Shown: in pieces, positions 58,578-64,000 of the stretch | Numbering within the stretch: position 1 is the first letter of the stretch | How the letters are laid out: each line of letters starts with the position of its first letter | Assembly: GCA_030248225.1 (NCBI GenBank) | Contig: JASANE010020195.1 | Span: 62,001-126,000, forward strand | Direction: 5' to 3' | Origin: Trileptium ribeirensis | Lineage: Eukaryota > Nematoda > Enoplea > Enoplida > Thoracostomopsidae | Length of the DNA stretch: 64,000 bases | The notes under the pieces: generated by a model | What the model saw: only the letters and a program-made list of their open reading frames with translations | Database searches by the model: none | Told to the model about the DNA's origin: nothing | Program-made: the position numbers and the translations under genes

Positions 58578-59964
58578 CTGTTGGGTTGAGTATAATTGGT
58601 TGTATAACTCTGTTGTTTAATAGTTAACATACGAATTCGCACAAAGCACAGCAGGTAAAAGTCGAAAACAATGTCACAACAGATATACCAGCTTTTGGAA
58701 ACAATCATTACGGTATACTGTAATTGACCGCAACAAACAAATATGGACATTGTACTTTTTTTCAGCGTTACATGCTATAGGTATATTATGAACAGAGGCG
58801 AACAAATACTGTTGGGTTGAGTATAATTGGTTGTATAACTCTGTTGTTTAATAGTTAACATACGAATTCGCACAATGCACAGCAGGTAAAAGTCGAAAAC
58901 AATGTCACAACAGATATACCAGCTTTTGGAAACAATCATTACGTTATACTGTAATTGACCGCAACAAACAAATATGGACATAGCACTTTTTTTCAGTGCT
59001 ACATGCTATAGGTATATTATGAACAGAGGCGAACAAATACTGTTGGGTTGAGTATAATTGGTTGTATAACTCTGTTGTTTAATAGTTAACATACGAATTC
59101 GCACAATGCACAGCAGGTAAAAGTCGAAAACAATGTCACAACAGATATACCAGCTTTTGGAAACAATCATTACGTTATACTGTAATTGACCGCAACAAAC
59201 AAATATGGTCATTGCACTTTTTTTTCAGTGCTACATGCTATAGGTATATTATGAACAGAGGCGAACAAATACTGTTGGGTTGAGTATAATTGGTTGTATA
59301 ACTCTGTTGTTTAATAGTTAACATACGACTTCGCACAATGCACAGCAGGTAAAAGTCGAAAACAATGTCACAACAGATATACCAGCTTTTGGAAACAATC
59401 ATTACGTTATACTGTAATTGACCGCAACAAACAAATATGGACATTGCACTTTTTTCAGTGCTACATGCTATAGGTATATTATGAACAGAGGCGAACAAAT
59501 ACTGTTGGGTTGAGTATAATTGGTTGTATAACTCTGTTGTTTAATAGTTAACATACGAATTCGTACAATGCACAGCAGGTAAAAGTCGAAAACAATCTCA
59601 CAACAGATATACCAGCTTTTGGAAACAATCATTACGTTATACTGTAATTGACCGCAACAAACAAATATGGACATTGCACTTTTTTTTCAGTGCTACATGC
59701 TATAGGTATATTATGAACAGAGGCGAACAAATACTGTTGGGTTGAGTATAATTGGTTGTATAACTCTGTTGTTTAATAGTTAACATACGACTTCGCACAA
59801 TGCACAGCAGGTAAAAGTCGAAAACAATGTCACAACAGATATACCAGCTTTTGGAAACAATCATTACGTTATACTGTAATTGACCGCAACAAACAAATAT
59901 GGACATAGCACTTTTTTTCAGTGCTACATGCTATAGGTATATTATGAACAGAGGCGAACAAATA
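58578..59964. repeat. 231-bp satellite, six tandem copies
   Basis: Copies start at 58578, 58809, 59040, 59272, 59502 and 59734 (unit lengths 231, 231, 232, 230, 232 and 231). The length differences are fully explained by one T run of 7, 7, 8, 6, 8 and 7 bases. Copies otherwise differ by a few bases: copy 1 is the most diverged, copies 4 and 6 share GACTTCG where the others have GAATTCG, and copies 2 and 6 share ACATAGCAC. Minus-strand frames of 64-86 codons recur in every unit because 231 is divisible by three; they are not genes. Confidence 0.97.
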
Positions 59965-60811
59965 CTGAACTGTAGTTTTCGCATTCGAGATAAAAGTTCT
60001 AAGATTAGATTTTTCAAAATTAAGATATGTCTATAGCATTCTAATACATAATAGAAAGATTAAAAAGGATTGAAACTGATTGTTTCAGGGTGTTTGAGCG
60101 ACGATTAAGGCATAATGGCCAGTACAGGTTTTCGTTTTTACACTCATTACTGGTTTCATCGCTTATTTATCATCGTTATTGGCAAATAACGATGGGAATT
60201 AACAGGCCACTAAATTCGTGAAAGTATACCATTTTTTGTTTTACACAAACAAACGTACAACAGAAATGAACGAAGAATATTAACTAGTCCATAAGAACTA
60301 CATGGTTCTCTAATTGTGCCTTTAACTACTTTTGGCTGTGTGCGAAGCAAATGGACCGTGTTGACTGCTCTATGGCTTTTATATTAAATTCGTTTGTATC
60401 GATTCTGCCTTATTATACAAATCTTGCAGTCATTGCACACCTGTTAGGTTTTCACTATATTTTTCTCTTACTTTTCAGTTTATTGTGTTAAGTACAATTT
60501 TCAAGATTGCTGGGAGTTTTCTGGCCGAGGTGCTTCTATATACTGATGTATTTATCCCTGTTGTGTTTACCTAAAAGGTAAAAGCACAAAACTTCGTCTA
60601 AACCAGGGACACCATACATGAGAAAGTAGCAAAGTTTAAAGTAAAATTTTTGGTTTACTGCTTATATGAACAATGATTGTCAGCCGCCGCTGCTCTTACA
60701 CAATTCTATACCACACCGTAGTGTTTCTTGTGCTGCAGTGCGTTGACTGTCTCTGTAGATTGTAATCTCGAATCAATTATGTATAGGTAGGCACCGCTTA
60801 CTCTAAGTCTA
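59965..60811. other. No gene recognised
   Basis: AT-rich sequence between the satellite and the MITE. Confidence 0.5.
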
Positions 60812-60819
60812 GATATGGT

Positions 60820-61168
60820 CAAGGGCGTAGCCAGGGGGTTGCGGGGGTAACGACGCCCTTTTTGGTTCAACCCCAAACAAAATTTTTTAATGGTTCCTTT
60901 TGAAAATCATGTCGGAAATTGTCCTAAAACTAGCCTCTCTCGCACTAGAAAACAATTACTTTCAACCGTATTTTGGACCAAACGTCAGATTTTTGTATAA
61001 AAATTCGCTATTTTGGCAACAGTTGCATTTTTTACATGTTTACGGCGTACTTAATATGCCAATTCTGGACCCCGCTTTCACATTTCTGAGCGCGACCCCT
61101 CGGATCCCCGTTTTAGGTACCCACTATGGGCGGCGAACCCCCCTTCAAAATTCCTGGCTACGCCCTTG
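60820..61168. mobile_element. hAT-type MITE, 349 bp, 8-bp target duplication
   Basis: The ends are perfect 16-bp inverted repeats, CAAGGGCGTAGCCAGG. They are flanked by a perfect 8-bp duplication, GATATGGT, at 60812-60819 and 61169-61176. Eight bases points to hAT. No transposase is encoded; a 199-codon frame that starts inside and runs past the right end (60900-61499) is therefore chance. The ends differ from those of the hAT element at 40.1 kb, so this is a separate family. Confidence 0.9.
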
Positions 61169-61176
61169 GATATGGT

Positions 61177-61950
61177 ATATATTCATGAGGCAACTTGTAA
61201 AGGTTGAGATAAAAATTTTCTTTTTAGACACTATAATTTATTTTATGACACATGCAACAGTAATGATACATAAACAAAAACAATCTAGGATGCAGAAAAG
61301 TGGTCTCCCGGGTGAAATTATCATTTTTCTTATCAAAAGCATGTCACAGCTGTTTGTAACTTTGAAAGTTCGTGTCCAGTCGAAACTAACAGAGCCATAC
61401 ACAAAAAGCATTATATCCTGGAAGTCAACCAATAAAATAGTTGCCACTAATAAGTTAAGAAAAACTTTACTGCAAAAGTTATGCCGATATTTCCCGTAAC
61501 CTTAGCTTTGACTGGCGATATTGTTGTTTTATATAATTATGATGTCTTCCAGTCGTCTTCACATAAAATATTATGAAAGTACCGGCTGGCCTGTCGCCCT
61601 GCTTCATTATGTCCTGATATGTTCACATTTATTGTAATTTCTTTGACACCCTTCCACAGACAATTATAGATCAGTTTTCTTGAAAATTATTTGATGGTTA
61701 GTTTTAAAGATTAACCTTTTAAAACTTAGATGATCCACTTTACAAGATAGCTGCATTAATAAACACACAGTTTTCGCTGATAAAGTGTATAATAAATTAG
61801 ATTTCAGTAAACCTTGGCTCATATTTCGAATTTCATTGTTATAATGCAAATAATAATCACTAAAATGAAACACCCAAGACTGCGTTATTGTCTTTACATA
61901 TGATAGAAAAATCTTTATTGCGCTGCTTTAAACAACAGAAATACAATTAC
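61177..61950. other. No gene recognised
   Basis: AT-rich sequence without repeats. Confidence 0.5.
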
Positions 61951-64000
61951 CATACAAGGACGTATGATTTCCCGATGCGCCAATCTACCGCGCTTGTGTA
62001 TGTGTACTAGGACCGGTTCTGGCCCTAAGGGATCCCAACTGCACCACCATTTCTCGCTGCGGTGCCCGGACAACCCCGGCTTCCATGACTCCCCGGTAAA
62101 CTGCTAGTTGTCCTAAGGGAATCGCTTAGCTTAGCAGGCAGCCGGCGGGTTTACCAGGGTGTTCGCCAGGCCCCTATAGTGGCCCACGTATCTAGTTGCA
62201 TGAAGGTCCCCCTGAGGGAGGGTTAACCCCTAAGCCTGCTCACAGGTATCAAGGCTGATCCGCCTTTCCCTCATTCTATCCGAAATTCCTTGCTCTCGGG
62301 ACCTATGTCCTTAACCTGGGTACGTGAACCCAGGCCGAACGGTATCTTGGATTAGCCTGATCCGGGTCTTTGCTTATGAATCACAACTTTAGGGAACACC
62401 TGGGGACTGATCCCAGGGCCCTTATCTGATCTAAGTAGGTTGATCAAAGCGTAGGACCGAAGCCTACCTACAGGTATCAGTGTTATTGCCAGACACTAGG
62501 TTCATAAGTGGCCTATTAGATAAGGCCTACACGGTTTGCAAGATTCTTCATAGGAATTTGTTTGATATTTCTAATATTGTGTTATCGTTTTGATCCTAGC
62601 AAATTTGCGATTATCCTATGCTATGGTAATTTTAATATTCAATTTCTCCGACGACAATTCAATGGAAACGTGTCGCTTAAGCATGGTAAATAACGCTCTA
62701 ACACTTATTAATTTAACAAAAACAGATACGCACACGAGTACGTTTCATCACATTATACAACGAGAAGAACGGGGTACCTCGCAGGGTGCCCTCAACAAGC
62801 TTGACCCGTGATGTGAATCTGTTAGCTTTACCCCACTGTACGTGTTAAAAGATATTTCCGATCCCAGATTTGTTTCCACGGGACCTGCTCTAGTACATAT
62901 GAATTCGTCAACGCATTGACTTCCTAACAGCCAGTACCCAAATGCTCTTTAACTCTCCATATTTACATGTTAAGTCGACTTCACGGAGTCTGAGGTCACC
63001 GGCGAATACTTTGTGATTGTCGTGGATCGATGTCCTATTATAATAGAAAACCATTTTGCACCGAGACCGAATGGCACGCGAGCGGTCTTACAAAAACGGG
63101 AAGTCAATGCTGCGTACCCTGAATACAGGGCGACGTTGCCTGCTTTCCGTCATATTTAGAATCGTGCTTTCGACGTGAAAAATCGTTCCAACTAGGACCC
63201 CTGCCGCGTCTACACGGTGTGGGAGTTCGCGCCTGGTAATTTTGATTATGCTTGGAGAAGCGTTTTACTTGTGAGAACTCATCAAGATACTAGCTCGACT
63301 ACGGCGTGCGCTCTCGGCGAACCTTTAAACCGGATTTAACCTATTAAATCGCAATTGACTCCGACTCGTGTCCATCTCGGTGTTTTGAAACCTATCGAAT
63401 ATCTCCCATTCCGCTAGTGCTTGATTGAATCGGACGATATAACGGATGAGGGGTGATGGATGATACGTCACTCCAATCGGAGTGCCCCTATCCACCCGAC
63501 GATAGCTATTGATTGTCAAAAGGGGTCGCGGTACTCTACCTTGTCAACACGACGTGAGACCCGTCTGAGTTTCCTGGTTCCTGGGCCTTATTCATCGGAT
63601 AAAAATGCTCAAGGCCAGAAATTGAATTTTGATAGTTTCATTGGGGCCTCCCATTTGATTATTTCTATAAAACTTTCCTATGGCCTGGTCTGCCAGTGAC
63701 TACGTCCGTTTCGGGGCTGTGCATCTGCCGCCCTTCGGTTTACATTACTTTCACTCGGTTGACCTGGAGTCTTTCGCCGTCTTACTAACCCATAGTGCGA
63801 GTCAGACCGCTTTACAAACGTACATGCGTTCGCTCAAATCTCTGGTGCAAAACGAAAGTTCAAGTGCAACAGAGCGAGCCGAGGTCCTGTGGTTTGCGTG
63901 CTATCATGCCCACCCGAACCGTGGAGGCCGTAAACTGTTCACTTAAAATCGATGCAGTTCCCTACCGTGTCTACACAGCGTGGAAAGCTTATCTTAATGC
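61951..64000. other. GC-richer block, no gene recognised
   Basis: An abrupt rise in G and C begins near 61960. A motif CCGYGTCTACACRGYGTGG recurs at about 63203 and 63966. Frames are short (an 88-codon plus-strand frame at 63680-63946 has no recognisable domain). It resembles the 6.1-13.8 kb block in composition, but I found no shared sequence. Confidence 0.45.

Noticed and set aside
58556..59906. Recurrent minus-strand 64-86 codon frames beginning MSIFVCCGQLQ
   Set aside because: They are copied with the 231-bp satellite unit (divisible by three), with no sign of a separate gene.
60900..61499. 199-codon plus-strand frame
   Set aside because: It starts inside the hAT MITE and runs across the end and target duplication into flanking DNA, so it cannot be an ancestral gene.

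Overview
This window is eukaryotic genomic DNA, most likely from an invertebrate animal and quite possibly an arthropod. It is mostly AT-rich and non-coding, and decayed transposable elements are scattered on both strands. Every coding remnant I can identify belongs to a eukaryotic mobile-element family: a CR1/L2-group LINE, Ty3/Gypsy elements, hAT, PIF/Harbinger-like and Merlin DNA transposons, and a DUF7869-type transposon-associated gene. I see no rRNA or tRNA gene, no CRISPR array, no operon and no convincing host exon. The arthropod guess is an inference from the element mix, not from a host gene.

Layout. 1-2.27 kb: a minus-strand LINE (ORF1 with a PHD-like finger, ORF2 with endonuclease, running off the left edge). 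2.3-2.85 kb: a CCGGTT-rich stretch, a Merlin/ISXO2-type transposase C-terminus on the plus strand and a TTAGGC-like hexamer run. 3.9-6.1 kb: three unrelated degenerate repeat blocks, the last a 32-bp minisatellite with a 96-bp higher-order unit. 6.1-13.8 kb: a GC-richer block with no recognisable gene. 16.6-22.6 kb: a weak BED-finger-like remnant, palindromic and 32-bp repeats, a heavily broken minus-strand Gypsy integrase and a 175-bp tandem duplication. 22.8-23.6 kb: a second block of the repeat seen at 5.2 kb, in opposite orientation. 27.3-27.8 kb: a Gypsy reverse-transcriptase remnant. 33.4 kb: a small TTA-flanked MITE. 37.6-38.5 kb: a second LINE reverse-transcriptase remnant, plus strand. 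40.08-41.68 kb: a complete non-autonomous hAT element with a perfect 8-bp target duplication, a transposase N-terminal remnant and about 40 copies of a 21-bp G-rich repeat. 44.0-45.4 kb: a nearly intact minus-strand DUF7869-type gene with one in-frame stop, followed by two tandem palindromic foldback elements. 47.8 and 53.3 kb: two copies of a ~600-bp dispersed repeat, with a Gypsy gag remnant after the first. 58.58-59.96 kb: six tandem copies of a 231-bp satellite. 60.8 kb: a 349-bp hAT MITE with a perfect 8-bp duplication. 62-64 kb: a second GC-richer block.

These features do not form a pathway. They record several insertion layers of different age: the satellite, the two hAT insertions and the DUF7869-type gene look youngest, and the Gypsy and plus-strand LINE fragments look oldest. 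The least ordinary items are the hAT element whose G-rich subterminal sequence has expanded into a minisatellite, the one-stop DUF7869-type gene beside tandem foldback elements, and the 96-bp higher-order array.
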